64,000 bases of DNA from Calophaca sinica (lineage: Eukaryota > Streptophyta > Magnoliopsida > Fabales > Fabaceae). The notes beneath the pieces are model-generated. The model was not told the origin of the DNA. It made no database searches and saw only the letters and a program-made list of their open reading frames with translations. Below are positions 35,243 to 47,012 of this stretch, piece by piece. The stretch covers positions 18,522,001 through 18,586,000 of the forward strand of contig CM073735.1 of NCBI GenBank assembly GCA_037113605.1, in the 5' to 3' direction. The translations under genes were made by a program, and so were the position numbers. The number at the start of each line of letters is the position of its first letter. The stretch's first letter is position 1.

Positions 35243-36636
35243 TTAGAAGTGCTCCTTTTCTCTTTGAGTCACTGCTTTCAACACAAGTGCCATTTGTTCA
35301 CTCAATGTTTTCTGGCCTACTGCTTCCTCAGTGACTATTTTCTCTAAGTTGCTACACCTCTCATTCATCTGTCCCATAACATGGCTAATATCATTCTCTC
35401 CGGGACTTTTATCATTTTGGCCACGATTTTGCATATATGGGGGCTTATAAGTATTCTGATTTTGGCCCTGGGATCTTTGTTGATCTTTCCATGAAAAGTT
35501 TGGGTGATTCCTCCAACTGGGGTTGTAGATGCTTGAGTATGGGTCGTGTTGCTTATGCCCAATAAAATTCACCTCCTCAGTGCAGTCCTTTGAATCATGA
35601 GTTGTAACTCCACAGAAATTGTAAGATGTCTTAACTGTCTTATTTTCTATAGCCTTTAATCTTTCTTCGGTCTTCTCCATAAAATCGGCTAAAACTCCTA
35701 TACATGGATGTCCGTGTCTTTGCATATATTTTAACACAGCCTCTTGCATCCCCAATTTTGGGTCAAAATCTTTCTGGCCTATAGCATTGACTTCTTCTAT
35801 TTGTCCTTCAATTGCCATACAATCCCAATCACTTTTAGGATTAGACTGGGTTTGCGCTGCCATCAAAGTCTCTAACTTCTTAGTCATTGGCTCCAATTTT
35901 GCTTCTAGAGCTGTGTTGGCTTCAACTTTGTAGATATCTGCTTGCTAGTTCTTCTTTTCAGGCTACCTATCATTAGCTGACCACTGAGCATTGTTCTGAG
36001 CCATTTCAATTATAATATCAAAAACCTCAGTGGGTGTTTTCTTTCTGAAAGATCCTCCACAAGCAGCGTTAATAGCTCCTCTAGTGTGCATATTGAACCC
36101 ATTATATAAAATATGAAGCTGTTGCCACTTAGTGAAACCATGATGAGGACAGCTTCTCAATAAATCTTGAAATCTTTCACATGCCTCATGCATTGATTCT
36201 CCTTCATTCTGGGTGATTCCCGACATATCAGCTCTCAGCTTTGCAGATTTTGCAGGAGGAAAGTACTTGTTTAAAAACTTAGTTTTTAGGTCCTCCCAAG
36301 TAGTAATAGAGTTAGGTGGGAATGAATCCAACCATAGTTGTGCTTTCCCTTGCAGTGAGAAAGAGAACAGTCTTAACTTGATTGCCTCCGGTGATACTCC
36401 TTCACATTTGACAGAATTAGCAACCTTCTAAAATCTCTTAAGATAGGCATTTGGTCTTCAGAAGATAAGCCAGAGAATTGCACTGCAGATACCATAGAGA
36501 TCAGTGCTGACTTTAGTTCAAAATTGTTGGCCTCAATTGCCGGATAGTTAACACTATCTGCCACATCTGTAGTTGGTGTGAAGTACTCGTTCAATGTTAG
36601 TTCTTCAGCCATTACTAACTGCTGTCTTCTCAACAA
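35243..36636 (-). pseudogene. Athila gag
   Basis: MAEELTLNEYFTPTTDVADS near 36612 starts the N terminus. After a frameshift near 36370 comes the capsid core WLDSFPPNSITTWEDLKTKF / YFPPAKSAKLRADM / ERFQDLLRSCPHHGFTKW, a strong match to Athila gag. After stops near 35960 the frame continues through a linker and the NPSWRNHPNFSW motif (about 35520) characteristic of this lineage. Gag would form the particle. At least two frame breaks make this copy non-functional. Confidence 0.85.
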
Positions 36637-36823
36637 TCTGAGTGTTCTTTCAATTTAGGGATCAACAATCAATTCAGGATGTTGAGACCTTGTCTATATA
36701 CACCAAAGAAAACCAAATTAGAATGTCTTAGAATTAAACAAAAATAACAGAAAATTAAATAATTAAATAAAATTATGCCTAATACGAATAAAATCTAGAA
36801 TTTGATTAATATCGCAATCACTC

Positions 36824-36840
36824 CCCCGGCAACGGCGCCA
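36824..36840 (-). other. Primer-binding site, tRNA-Asp type
   Basis: Minus strand reads TGGCGCCGTTGCCGGGG, an exact complement of the 3' end of plant tRNA-Asp and the standard primer site of Athila elements. It lies a few bases inside the 5' LTR. Confidence 0.88.
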
Positions 36841-36846
36841 AAAACT

Positions 36847-38297
36847 TGTTGCGCCTCAGGCAAGTGCACTTGATCGTAACTCGTAATAAAATTGGAGTAT
36901 AATTAGGACTTCGAATGTCGAACCCACAAAGAATGAGCGAGTACCAGTGAATTACTGTGATTCTATTCTATTAGGCGAGCAAAGATTATGATTAAGAAAG
37001 TACTGAAAGTAATTGGAATTAAAGCAGTAAACAGATTAAATGCTAGAATGGTTTAACTATGTTATGGGGGACTTAGGGATAACCGGGTTCACCAATACTC
37101 TACCATTGAGTTTATTAATCAATTGATATGAGTTATCTATCATGTAAGAGCACTAACCACCCACTCTAAATTACTAGAGGCTGTCCTTGCGTACAATAGC
37201 CTTCCTCCCAACTAATTACTCTATTTGGTCCAGGAAATAACTAAGGGAAAGAGCATTAAGTTCAGGTGGGTTTGCTAACTTAATAACTGGTTAGAAACAA
37301 GCCCTAACCTATCCGGCGTATAGCGCGAGTTCTTTTATCCTATGGTTCCGTTAACTAATCATGATCCTGTTACCACAATTAAGCCAACTAAATAAAGGGT
37401 GATCGAGCCTTATTGGAATAAGCACAATAGGAATAAAATACTCAATAATCAATAGAAACTCATATAATTAAATAACAAAACATCAAGAGTATTGTAAAGG
37501 ATCCCCATCACCCCTAGTGCTGGGTTTAGCTAGCTACTCATTACTAATGATAATAACATAAAAAAATATATGAATTCAGAACAATCCATAACAAGAGAAT
37601 AAATTATAAACTGGGACACCCTTTCGGTATGATAACGGTCCTTAAGCACGTTCTTCGTGTCCTCACAAGCTCCGATAGCGATTCGAGATGGCACCAAGCT
37701 TCAAGGAGACAGAAATTCTTTAGAATGGGCAAGGGTTTGCTGTCAGATCTCAATTGGGGGCTCTTGACTCAGAAATTTGTCAAAAGGTCATTGTAATATG
37801 TTAAGAGCCCCTATTTATAGACTAGGCTGCGAATTGGGTTTTTTGGCTTCAAATCTGCACTTGATCGAGGGGCGAGATGCAGTAGTATAGAGTATATACA
37901 CGGTCGTGCATCGAAGCCGTAGATGACGTTGACCCGGCTCGTTCGTCTTTGTTGTCTTGACATCACTTGTGTCTGGTATCTTGCCTTTGGCGGTATCTTG
38001 GACTATTTTATTGGCGTCAGGTGGTACAAACTGAGGGGGTACACCCTTATTGGGATTCTGCTCTAGGTACAACTGTACGTTGGTAGGTCAGGCGGTACCG
38101 CTTGTCTGGTAGTGCTAAAACTATCCAAAACTACCCAGTTTTTTGTCCTTTTTTCGTATCTTTTGCTCTAGGTGGTGTCTTCATAATATTTCTGCATAAT
38201 AAGACATAAATGAGTATCTTTTGCATTAATCAGTAAAAAATGGTGTAATTAGATACTAAAAATACCCTATAAATATAGACAAATTTGTGTTTTAATA
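36847..38297 (-). repeat. 5' LTR of the Athila element
   Basis: Aligns with 23410-24850. The outer end has decayed to TATTAAAACAC from the TGTGTTAACAC seen in the partner. The region 37860-38090 is diverged most, mainly where the partner has GTACGGCCGTAC palindromes. Confidence 0.86.
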
Positions 38298-38302
38298 CTG
38301 CC

Positions 38303-38357
38303 GGACTCTAGGTTGTGCAGAGGTTGCGTGGGATGCTGATGAACTAGACCCAAACAT
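38303..38357 (-). pseudogene. Probable first codons of the hAT-like pseudogene, beyond the Athila insertion
   Basis: If the Athila element and one TSD copy are removed, 38357-38303 joins to 23409. The ATG at 38357-38355 opens a serine/alanine-rich stretch (MFGSSSSASHATSAQPRV), a typical N terminus for BED/DUF659 proteins, one nucleotide out of frame with the zinc finger. Assignment rests on position and composition only. Confidence 0.4.
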
Positions 38358-39008
38358 TATGTGACACGACAATAATCGGTAGAGAAAATAAAGTAGAACG
38401 CGGCAACCTGAACCTCTGTATTGAATAAGACGAAAGCCAAAAAAGAAGCAAAAGAGAAAAATCACATAACAAATTCACAAGAACAAGACAGCAAAACAGA
38501 TTCACAAAATAAGGAGAACGAAATATTGTTACACTTGATTCACAAAATAAGGAGAACAAAATATTATTACACTTGATGAATGCATGCTGAATAAAACACT
38601 TCTGATGTAATTTCATGAATATGGGAAAAAGAGTTTATTAACTCTCGTTGTCCTTCTTTGAAGGAACATGTATATTAATTGCACGAATATAATTTAATTA
38701 GCATTCCATACACATGGGAAAAAGAGTTTATTAACTCTCGTTGTTCTTCTTTGAAGGAACGTGTGTAACCAACATTTTTATTTTCTCCTTTTAAGCCATT
38801 ACAGATAATTATTAAAGATATCAGAATCCTTTTTTATGGAACAAATTGTTAATTGGAGTAATTAATTGGAAAGTGTAAGAGTACTCACTTAAACCAAAAG
38901 CTGATGCACAAAATTAATTACACTGATATACGTCAGTTACAGAGTTACTCTCGAAACTTAATTACACTGGTAAGAGTCCTCACCTTGTTCTACTACCGAA
39001 ACTATTAT
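38358..39008. repeat. Non-coding stretch with two local tandem duplications
   Basis: A 28-bp unit (attcacaaaataaggagaac and onwards) is repeated at 38510 and 38538. A ~94-bp unit containing atgggaaaaagagtttatta is repeated at about 38620 and 38714. No gene is visible. Confidence 0.7.
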
Positions 39009-40312
39009 GTGCCTGTTTGGATCGCTGTTCAGAGTCCCTCAACGTCCGTTTCTGCCGGCGAACTGATTTTCCATCTCGTTTGGGTGCCCCTCAACTTTCG
39101 TCGAAGAAACTGAATTTGCCTCAAACGTTGGTTGGGATGGAAGGAAGATCTTTCTTGCTTTTCCTTTCCCGTTTCCCGTTCAGAGGTTAAAATCTCCATT
39201 TTGCCCGGTAGTTATCTGCTCGAATCTTGTTGCTTGTTCCATGGGGTGTTCGGTCCTACGTCGCCGGTCTCACGTTTTGCCGTCTTTCAGGCCATAAACT
39301 TGCACGTTTTGTGTTTGTGGGTTATTTTGGAAAAATAGAGATTTTGGGGTTTAGAGAGGAGGAAGAAGATGAGGAGGAGGAGGAGGCTCAGGCCACCGTG
39401 AACGGTCTTGGACCAGCTGAACTCGATGCTCTGTGACAAGAATCACTTTCAGATTTACCCTTCTTCTTTGTCTCTTAACACACACATATGAGAATGCCCT
39501 CTTACCCTCGTAAGAAGCTTCCTTTGATTATAAAATTTGAGATTTGAGATGATTCAGTTAAAGATAATTCAAAATTGAAAAAACTGAGATAAATATATTA
39601 TCAGCGCTATCCTTTTTTTTTATAACTTATGATGACTCGCTTTATTGGTAATTTTTTTTTGGTGAAGAACAGCTTTATTGGTATGATAACAGCTTTAATT
39701 AATATTAATAATAAATAATCTACTGTACAGTTTATACTTCAGTCTTCAAGAATGCTGGTTCTATAGTCATACTACCACTAGCTGAGTCATGCTGCGATGT
39801 AAACGCAGCAGGTGAGTAGTCATGTCACCACATGCAGCTAAATTTGTTTTTTTTTTGGGTGCAATGTTTATTTTTTTATGATACTGTCTTTACTTATTAA
39901 AGCTATTGAAGAGAAATACTAGTAAAAATAACTATAAATAAATAGTATATTTTTGTCTTGTTATTCTATTTTTAAATTTATAGCATATGTATTACCTTGT
40001 TGTTTTATGCTTTCACTAAGATTGTATTGGAAATTTTTTTATCTGTTAGTGGCACTTATTTTTTTAACAAAGCAACATAAAAATCATTATTAATATTATA
40101 TTATAAAATTTATACCCTTTTTGGTAATTACACAATTAAAAGTACGTTTGATTAATATCATCCAAACAAATTTCATTTTGTCAAACGTATTTTTGCGAAA
40201 AGAATATCCAAACAACAATCACGTTACAGTAAACTCAGTTTTAACCAAACGTCCGTTTGCAAAATAATGTTAAATCAAACGTCCATTCACAAACTTCAAT
40301 CCAAACGGACCC
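39009..40312. mobile_element. Candidate TIR transposon (PIF/Harbinger- or hAT-like), non-autonomous
   Basis: The left end GTGCCTGTTTGGATCG and reverse complement of the right end GGGTCCGTTTGGATTG are imperfect inverted repeats, with a possible TAT duplication at 39006-39008 and 40313-40315. Several internal copies of caaacgt-type motifs lie near the right end. No transposase ORF. A short acidic stretch near 39355-39395 (gag/gaa-rich) is low-complexity. Confidence 0.4.
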
Positions 40313-42169
40313 TATATCTGTGATGGAAGAACGAAGGAAGGAAGGAAGGAGTACGAAGCTTCTTCTTGCTCTGTTTCAATTTTCTTGCGCAGGAAAGGGA
40401 ATCGACGGCAACAAAGAAAGCTTTAAACATTTTAGCTTACGTACGCGTGGAACGGTTAAAATAAAAAAGATGAAGACCTCTTTTTGGCTTACGTACGCGC
40501 GGAACGGTTAAAATAAAAAAAACCTAGAAAACTTTAAACATTTTAGGGAAACGCTGATGGGCCTAGTCGGTCGGGCTTTTTAAAAAAAAAATTGTGGACT
40601 CGTTCACTCGGTCATGCACTCGCGTTTCTAACCGAGTCTGACCGATTCAGTGTGCGTTTGAACGATTTTACTGCAGAAATGAGTCACACATCGAGTTGAC
40701 TCGATTGGGCACTGTAGAAACGCAGACTCGTTGACTCGTCCGAGTCAACTCTAGAGTTTGATAAACTTGGTGCTAACTATACACTCTCAAACACATTTTT
40801 TAACACTTTCTTCATGATCTAGTTAAAATTCACACGAGTCTCACTAAGTTACATGTGACCCATTTCTAAAGTGGTGAAACCCACGTAAATTTCAACTAAC
40901 TATTGAGAGAGAGTTGAAAAAAAGTATGTCATTAGTATTTTTATTTATTTATTATCAAATGGCGGGTAATATGTCCTTTCTATTAACTTTTTTATTAATT
41001 ATGATAATTATTTTATTTTTAGTTTCCTACGAGTATTCTTTACTAGAAGCAATTCAATTCGAAACACGAAAAATACACTAAATATGACACTTCTTTTCGC
41101 GGGACTTCGAACCATGATTTGTCATGTTGTGACGAATATCTCCTCTTACTTTCCAATCTTGTTGGTAATTAATATAATTATTGACATCAATACAAAAATG
41201 GGGCTTATATGATGCACTACTTGCAAAGTACCGGTGCACCAAAGGGTAAAAATAGAAAAATCAAAAGAGAAAAAGAGAGAGGAGAAGAGAGCATAAAGAG
41301 GATAGATAGCCATGGAAACCCCACCTTATCCCATCGGCCTCTGCAGTTTAGCGTCCACAGTCCACCACCACAATGTCACACCATATGCGGTCACCACCTC
41401 CAACCGAAATCAGTCACTTGGCTCTCCCCAAACACCTTTACAATAACCAAGCCTCCTTTGATTTCGCCCCTTCCCGAGTTCGATGAGTTGAGAGATAGTC
41501 GAGGGAGATTTGAAACCAAATAGATGGAAAAGGGAGAGTGAAGGAGCAATAGAGGGGAAAGGAGAACCGCTTCAGAGTGGCAGGTGGCGACATAGTTGCA
41601 GCTACATGGAGATAAACAAGGGGGGAGAGAGAGACAAGGGGAAGAAAGGGAAAGTGGAGTAAAAGAGAGGGAAAATGTCAGTGGTTACGCAACGTGGTGA
41701 CAACAGTGAGATGGCGTGGAATAGTCGTGTCTAAGCAGCAGCTGCAGGAGTGGGTCGCAACTGTGTCCATCGGTGCAACGAAGCTTGTACACCCTCTTTT
41801 GTCCTTGTTATTGTTTCTGATTCCTTCTATTTTTTTTATTTGCAGTGAACTTCATTTAATTTTTTTAATTATTTCCATTGTCTTATTTATTGAAAAAGTG
41901 ATGATTTAGGACCTGTTTGATTACACTTTTTATAAATTGTTATCTTTTCTAAAAAATTTATAAAGAACAAAATTTGTTTTTTGTTAAGTTTTATAAAATA
42001 GAAAACAAATTTTAAAAACCAAATCAATCAGACCTTTAATATATGAGATATTGTAAGAACATATCTGACTACAAGAAAGGCTCTAATCTTTGAATTGCTA
42101 CTTGGTTTGGAGTCATTTGAATGAGTTGGCACATAAGTAAAGGAAGCGTAGGGGTGGGGTGAAAGAAAA
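40313..42169. other. Intergenic, no gene recognised
   Basis: A ~53-bp direct repeat (gcttacgtacgcg(t/c)ggaacg) occurs at 40435 and 40487. Bases 41530-41680 are purine-rich. ORFs in 41209-41909 match nothing I know. Confidence 0.4.
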
Positions 42170-42348
42170 AGAGGGGATGTGGTTATTATACCTGTGGTTC
42201 AGATTTTTAATCTAGGCCATTGATAAATAAAAAATTAAAAAATCTCAAATCCAACATAACTTGGTTATGAACCGGTACGGATCATATTTTCACAGGTTCA
42301 TGTTATGTGCCAAGCAAAAGTTAACAAACATTGATCCAAGTGTACGGC

Positions 42349-42445
42349 GGAAGTGGATTCTCTACCGTTAACCCGCGAAAGGCAGGGTGCCTTTCGTTCA
42401 ATCTCGCTTGTCAGATCCATCAAACCGTCCAGAAATAGCCACGTG

Positions 42446-42490
<45 letters not shown>

Positions 42491-43516
42491 TTTCCCCTAA
42501 AAAATAGCTATGAAGACAAAGACAGAACCCAAAAAAAAAACGAACGTGACCCTAACGGCCTAACCTGAGCAACGTGGTGCCTCTCCACCTCCACCGCTCT
42601 GCCGCCATCGCGATGCTACAGCCGAACACCCTCTTTTACGCCGACGAACCCCCTGGAGTCTGATTCTTCCACCCGATTGCAGCATCCCCCCGCCGCGTCG
42701 CGCGGCACCCTCATTCCCCCTCTGGCGCTCTCTCCTTCTGTCCAGGCAGCGGAGGCCACTATTCCTCCGCTCGCCGCAGCGGCTTATCCCTTCCCCTTCT
42801 CCTTCTCTATTCCGCCTTTCCCCCCCTCTCTGCAATGTCTGTTCTCACACAATTTTTTTCTCTTCTGCTCTGATGATAATTACAAATGGTTGTGTTCATT
42901 TTTTTTCTTCTGCACTAACTTTGAACGTTTTGGAGTTGGTAGCGCAGGATCTAAGGGTGTTGGAGAAGCAGAGGCAGAGCAGAAGCAGAAGGAGAAGGAG
43001 AAGGAAAAGAAGAAGTAGAAGCAGAAGCAAAGGCAGAGGCAGAAACAGAGGTAGAAACAGAAGGAGAGGGATACCTCCGGCCAACAGGGGAGGCCAACGG
43101 CGAGGTGGACCGTTGGAGATTGTGGGAGGGGGCACACTGCCGGCCGCGATACGTCGTCGTCAGAGAAGGGGTTTTGGCCCCTCTGTTGATTTTTTTTGGG
43201 GCAAAAGAATGATCCATCACTATGTGTTGGTAAACATCAGATTTTTTTCTCTCCTAATCTTCACCCCTAGGCAGCCAGAGCAGTGGAGGCGGTTGCCGGA
43301 GAAGCGGCGGCGAGCTAATGTTGCGTCATGATGGTGACAGGTACTGTGCGTGTAGGGTCAGTGCGCGTCCTTTCTGTTTTAATTTGGAAGCGGTTTTAAA
43401 AAAGACAGAGAGAGTGAGCCACATGGTGCTATCAAGATCGAGTGATCAATCTGACGGAGTTGACTGAGCAAAAGGCACAGTGCCTTTGGCGCGCTAAAGT
43501 CAAGGAATCTGTTTCC
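42349..43516. mobile_element. Mutator-like (MULE) non-autonomous element, possibly Pack-MULE
   Basis: Ends GGAAGTGGATTCTCTACCGT and (reverse complement) GGAAACAGATTCCTTGACTT start an inverted repeat of roughly 45-50 bp that also includes AAAGGCA(G/C)(G/T)GTGCCTTT. A 9-bp TSD, GTGTACGGC (42340-42348) against GTGTACAGC (43517-43525), differs at one base. The interior (42580-43310) is strikingly GC-rich and codon-like, as in Pack-MULEs, though no parent gene is recognised. A (TC)n tract lies at about 42450-42488, and 42965-43070 is a gaa/gca purine repeat. Confidence 0.75.
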
Positions 43517-43739
43517 GTGTACAGCTGTGTGCAACCTATAGCAAGTCTATATGATATTGGTATTTGTGTCGTCACGTACATCGGTACAGGATATTATTGA
43601 GTATATGTCTTCTTCTGTTCGCTTGAAGCTTGTCAAAAACAACAACGAATTTGGATGATGGCTCCAAAATTTTGTAATTTACTTTTTATCATTGTTTTTG
43701 TTTATGGAAATATGGGTGGCTGATTTGCTTTATTACAAG

Positions 43740-45493
43740 TAGAGCTGTCAATTCGTGATGGTCATGGGCCAAACATTTTTCATAAAATATTGATAAATAA
43801 TAGAAATAGTATAAAATAAATTAAATTTAACTTAATTATTTAAAGCTAATTATTAATAGAATGAAATTTCAAAGTAATTTGTGAGAGCCAAATTATTGAA
43901 GATAACGTTGCATTACAGAAGCAACCTGCAACCTTCAATCACCACCAATTTTATTATTATTGAGCTTTACATGAAGTCATGAAGATAACGTTTAAAGGTA
44001 GTTTGAAAGAGTTAAAGTTTTGAGCTTCATTGTATGTTTTCTTAGCCTCTGGATATAGATGAAATAACATATAAAATTGCCGAAAAGTTATTTTGACATC
44101 TGTCTGACACCGTAGTTAACTACGGTTTTGATTTTTTTTTTATCACTTTTCTCTCTCTCCAACAATCAAATCAATACGATACTATGTGTGTGTTTAGGTA
44201 CGATGTCGATCTACGATGTTGCTTTTTAGTTGTCCGTTCATCTCTGCTCATAAAACTGACATAAATAAAAAAGACAGAGACAATCAAATTACGATTAAAA
44301 CGGTGTGCTCACATCCAAAAGTTTGATAATCATATTCTGAGCATATACAGGTATAACGTGAGCACATACTTCGTCAAAAAAAAAAAAGGTGAGCACGTAT
44401 AGTAATTGATATACTAAGGTAGTGTTTGGTTGGGGGATTTTGGAGGAGAGAGAAGGAGTTATTTTGAATTTTTTATGTTTAGTTCAATTTTTAGAAGGAG
44501 AGAGGAGGGGAGCAAATTCCCTTCTAACTCAATTTTTGCTCTCCTCTAATGTTGGGTTTATAAAATATTAATTAAATAGACAAAAATATCCCTACTAATA
44601 ATTTGAAATCCAAAATTGTTCTAATCGGTATTCTATTACGATTAGGTTTCGCCTCTTATAAAATCGTAGTGCAGTGACTATTCTTTCCACTTCGTCTACA
44701 TTTTTTCTTCTTCACGTACGTTTACTCTATCCATTCATATATGTTTCTCTTCTTTATGTTGCTTCTGTGTCGTATGGTTTTGTTCAATAGATTCCTTGTA
44801 TGGTTGCATATATTTATTTTTATTGATTATTGTATTTATTTATGTTGTTCACTGCCAATTGGTTGAATAAATCTACCTTTTTTTGTTTACGTGACATTCT
44901 TTATATATGTTTCTATTATATTGATGTTTACCTGCGCGCACGCACATGTGTGTGTGTTAAAAAAATTATGTAAAAAGTTATTGCTATGATAATGGAATAA
45001 ACGATGAATTATTTTGCTGTAAAAATAGTTCACTTAATAAATTACTAATTAAATTTTTGTGGAAAATAATGGAAGCTACTTACCATCACCTTGGTATTTT
45101 ATTTCTTTGGAAAACAAGCGTTACATTGCCTTAACAATATTGCCTTTATAATCTTATATTGAAAGGGTAATAGAGTAAATTAGTTTTAAAAATTTCTCCC
45201 TTTCCCTCGAGAACCAAACAAGAAAAGTCTCACCACCCCTCCCCTACCCTCCTTGAACCAAACAGGATAAGAATTAACATTCCTTCCCTCTCCTCCTCTC
45301 CTTTGAACCAAAGGGACCTTAAATTTATAACATGTATCATAATTTTTGTTGGGTATTAATAATATTAAATTAAATAATGTAAACTTTGTTCGGGCCAACA
45401 GGCTGGCCCAACCCATGACGGGTCAACCCATGATGGGCCAAGCAATTTTCGGGTCTGGCCGCCCATCGGGTCGGGCTTGTTTTGACAGCTCTA
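43740..45493. mobile_element. hAT-type non-autonomous transposon, 1,754 bp
   Basis: Perfect 12-bp terminal inverted repeats TAGAGCTGTCAA ... TTGACAGCTCTA (the left continues TAGAGCTGTCAATTC) and a perfect 8-bp TSD ATTACAAG at 43732-43739 and 45494-45501 define it. Copy A has the uninterrupted site (cttaattacaagctag near 4050). No transposase ORF. Its interior holds a further inverted-repeat element. Confidence 0.93.
44415..45321. mobile_element. Inverted-repeat element nested in the hAT
   Basis: Left end TAAGGTAGTGTTTGGTTGGG and reverse complement of the right end TAAGGTCCCTTTGGTTCAAA are imperfect inverted repeats that continue into purine-rich ggagagaggag-type tracts. No clear TSD was found, so the superfamily is open. 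Confidence 0.5.
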
Positions 45494-45569
45494 ATTACAA
45501 GCTAGTTTTAATATATAATAATTATAATAATATAATATTAAACTTCAAAAAAAGAATATAATAATAATA

Positions 45570-45701
45570 CCGAATGTCTCGAGTTCGAGCCTTGAGTATG
45601 ACAAAAAACGCCATTGGGAAGGATAACCTTAATGTAGCCAAGGCCCCGAGAAAATTAGTCATCGATAAAGTCAGGAGATACTTCCACCGATGCCATGGTA
45701 T
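45570..45701 (+). mobile_element. SINE-like retroposon, 132 bp
   Basis: Flanked by 23-bp direct repeats (45547-45569 and 45702-45724, beginning aaaaaaagaatataataata). A Pol III B-box-like gagttcgagcc lies near its 5' end; no A-box is seen, so it is 5'-truncated or degenerate. Copy A lacks it. The right TSD merges into an (AAT)n tract (45716-45755). Confidence 0.65.
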
Positions 45702-45710
45702 AAAAAAAGA

Positions 45711-45757
<47 letters not shown>

Positions 45758-47012
45758 TTACAAGAGCGTTATGCTTTGATATTATTATTTATTATTTATT
45801 CGATTCCCTTGCCACAACCCACAACGCATTTTCAATCCTGTACCAATCAAATAAGAGTGATACTATGCTCGGTTTGAATTGACCGGTTGAAAACGTGGTC
45901 GCGTGTGGATACAACCTGCCTGTATACCCATATTGAATGGTGGAAATGACCGTCTGTTAGGTAGTCGTTTTAGTGAAGATGAGAAAACAGTTGAGCCACC
46001 GATTGGCATTTGGCAAAGATTACAAAGCAATTGCATTCTACTGTATTTTTTAAAGTAACAAGTGTATTTACCTGTGCTCGCACGGATTATCTGTATGAGT
46101 TGTATATGTATTCAACATGCAAGAATAAATTTGAAGTTTTGTTTTAAAAAAAAATTATTAGTAGATTTAAAATTTTCAAAAAACATTCTAGATAATTCAT
46201 TATATATATACTCTAATTTCAAAATATAACAAATAAAACAGAAAATATCGGTTCTATTGTCTTTATATTTAGAGATAGTTTCTCAATTTTGAGTTTCAAC
46301 TTAAAAAAAATATAAAGCACAGAATTGAATGATTTATCTAAATTACAGTAAGATAAATTCGAAATAAGTAACATGAAAAAGAGATAATCAATTATCTATG
46401 CTGGATAAAAAATTAATGCTAGAATAAAATTTGGTTTTTCGATCTCGTGTATAATATCGGAGCTTTAAGAAGGAAAAAAATAAAAATACATATTGATTCA
46501 TCATTTATTATAATTATAATTAAACATAAACAATCATATGAATACCGAAATGCTGAAATTATTTATATTTCAATGGAATGCTAAAAATTTTTAAATTTTA
46601 ATAATATGTAAGAGATAAAATATACAAATTATGAAAAAGAAATAAATTTAGCATTATATAGTTATGATTTTTAAATTAAATTTTATGAGATGCATAGTAA
46701 AATTAATCATTCATGAAAAATTATAAAATTAAAAGTAACCAAATTTGTATGGTAAAATAACGATAAATAGTGTTAGTAAAAAAATAATGATGAGTAGTTA
46801 CTGATAATTGATATAATTAATAAATAAAAATAGATAAGTCATTTATGGGAATATATTAATGATTTACACTGCGAAATTATTATTTGACATGAGGTAATAT
46901 TTGTTGCTATAATTAAAACAATAACTAAAAAATAAAAGGAATTAAAATTGGTTTAGACAAAAAAATTAATGATTCTTTTTTTTTTGGCAAAGGCAAACTT
47001 ATGTCATTTCAT

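Larger units (their letters stand above)
23410..38297 (-). mobile_element. Athila-type Ty3/gypsy element lacking RT and integrase, with nested CACTA
   Basis: LTRs are 38297-36847 (5') and 24850-23410 (3'). The target duplication CTGCC is perfect at 23405-23409 and 38298-38302. On the minus strand the order is LTR, tRNA-Asp-type primer-binding site, gag, protease, two gag-like modules, a conserved spacer (agcgcttaccgggaggcaac), a palindrome-rich leader, an ATHILA ORF-1-type ORF, 3' UTR with a 5,058-bp CACTA insertion, polypurine tract, LTR. No RT, RNase H or integrase motif is present, so the element could only have moved with help. The LTRs differ visibly, more than those of the Tat element, so it is older. 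Confidence 0.88.

Noticed and set aside
39355..39436. Acidic ORF end (E/D run) as a conserved protein
   Set aside because: Simple gag/gaa repeat without other evidence.
40745..40960. MITE suggested by caaacac and gagagagagttg ends
   Set aside because: The inverted similarity is too weak and no TSD was seen.
42560..43331. Long overlapping ORFs on both strands in the GC-rich block as host genes
   Set aside because: They are low-complexity (R/S/K/E or P/L runs), overlap each other and lie inside a MULE; no family pattern.
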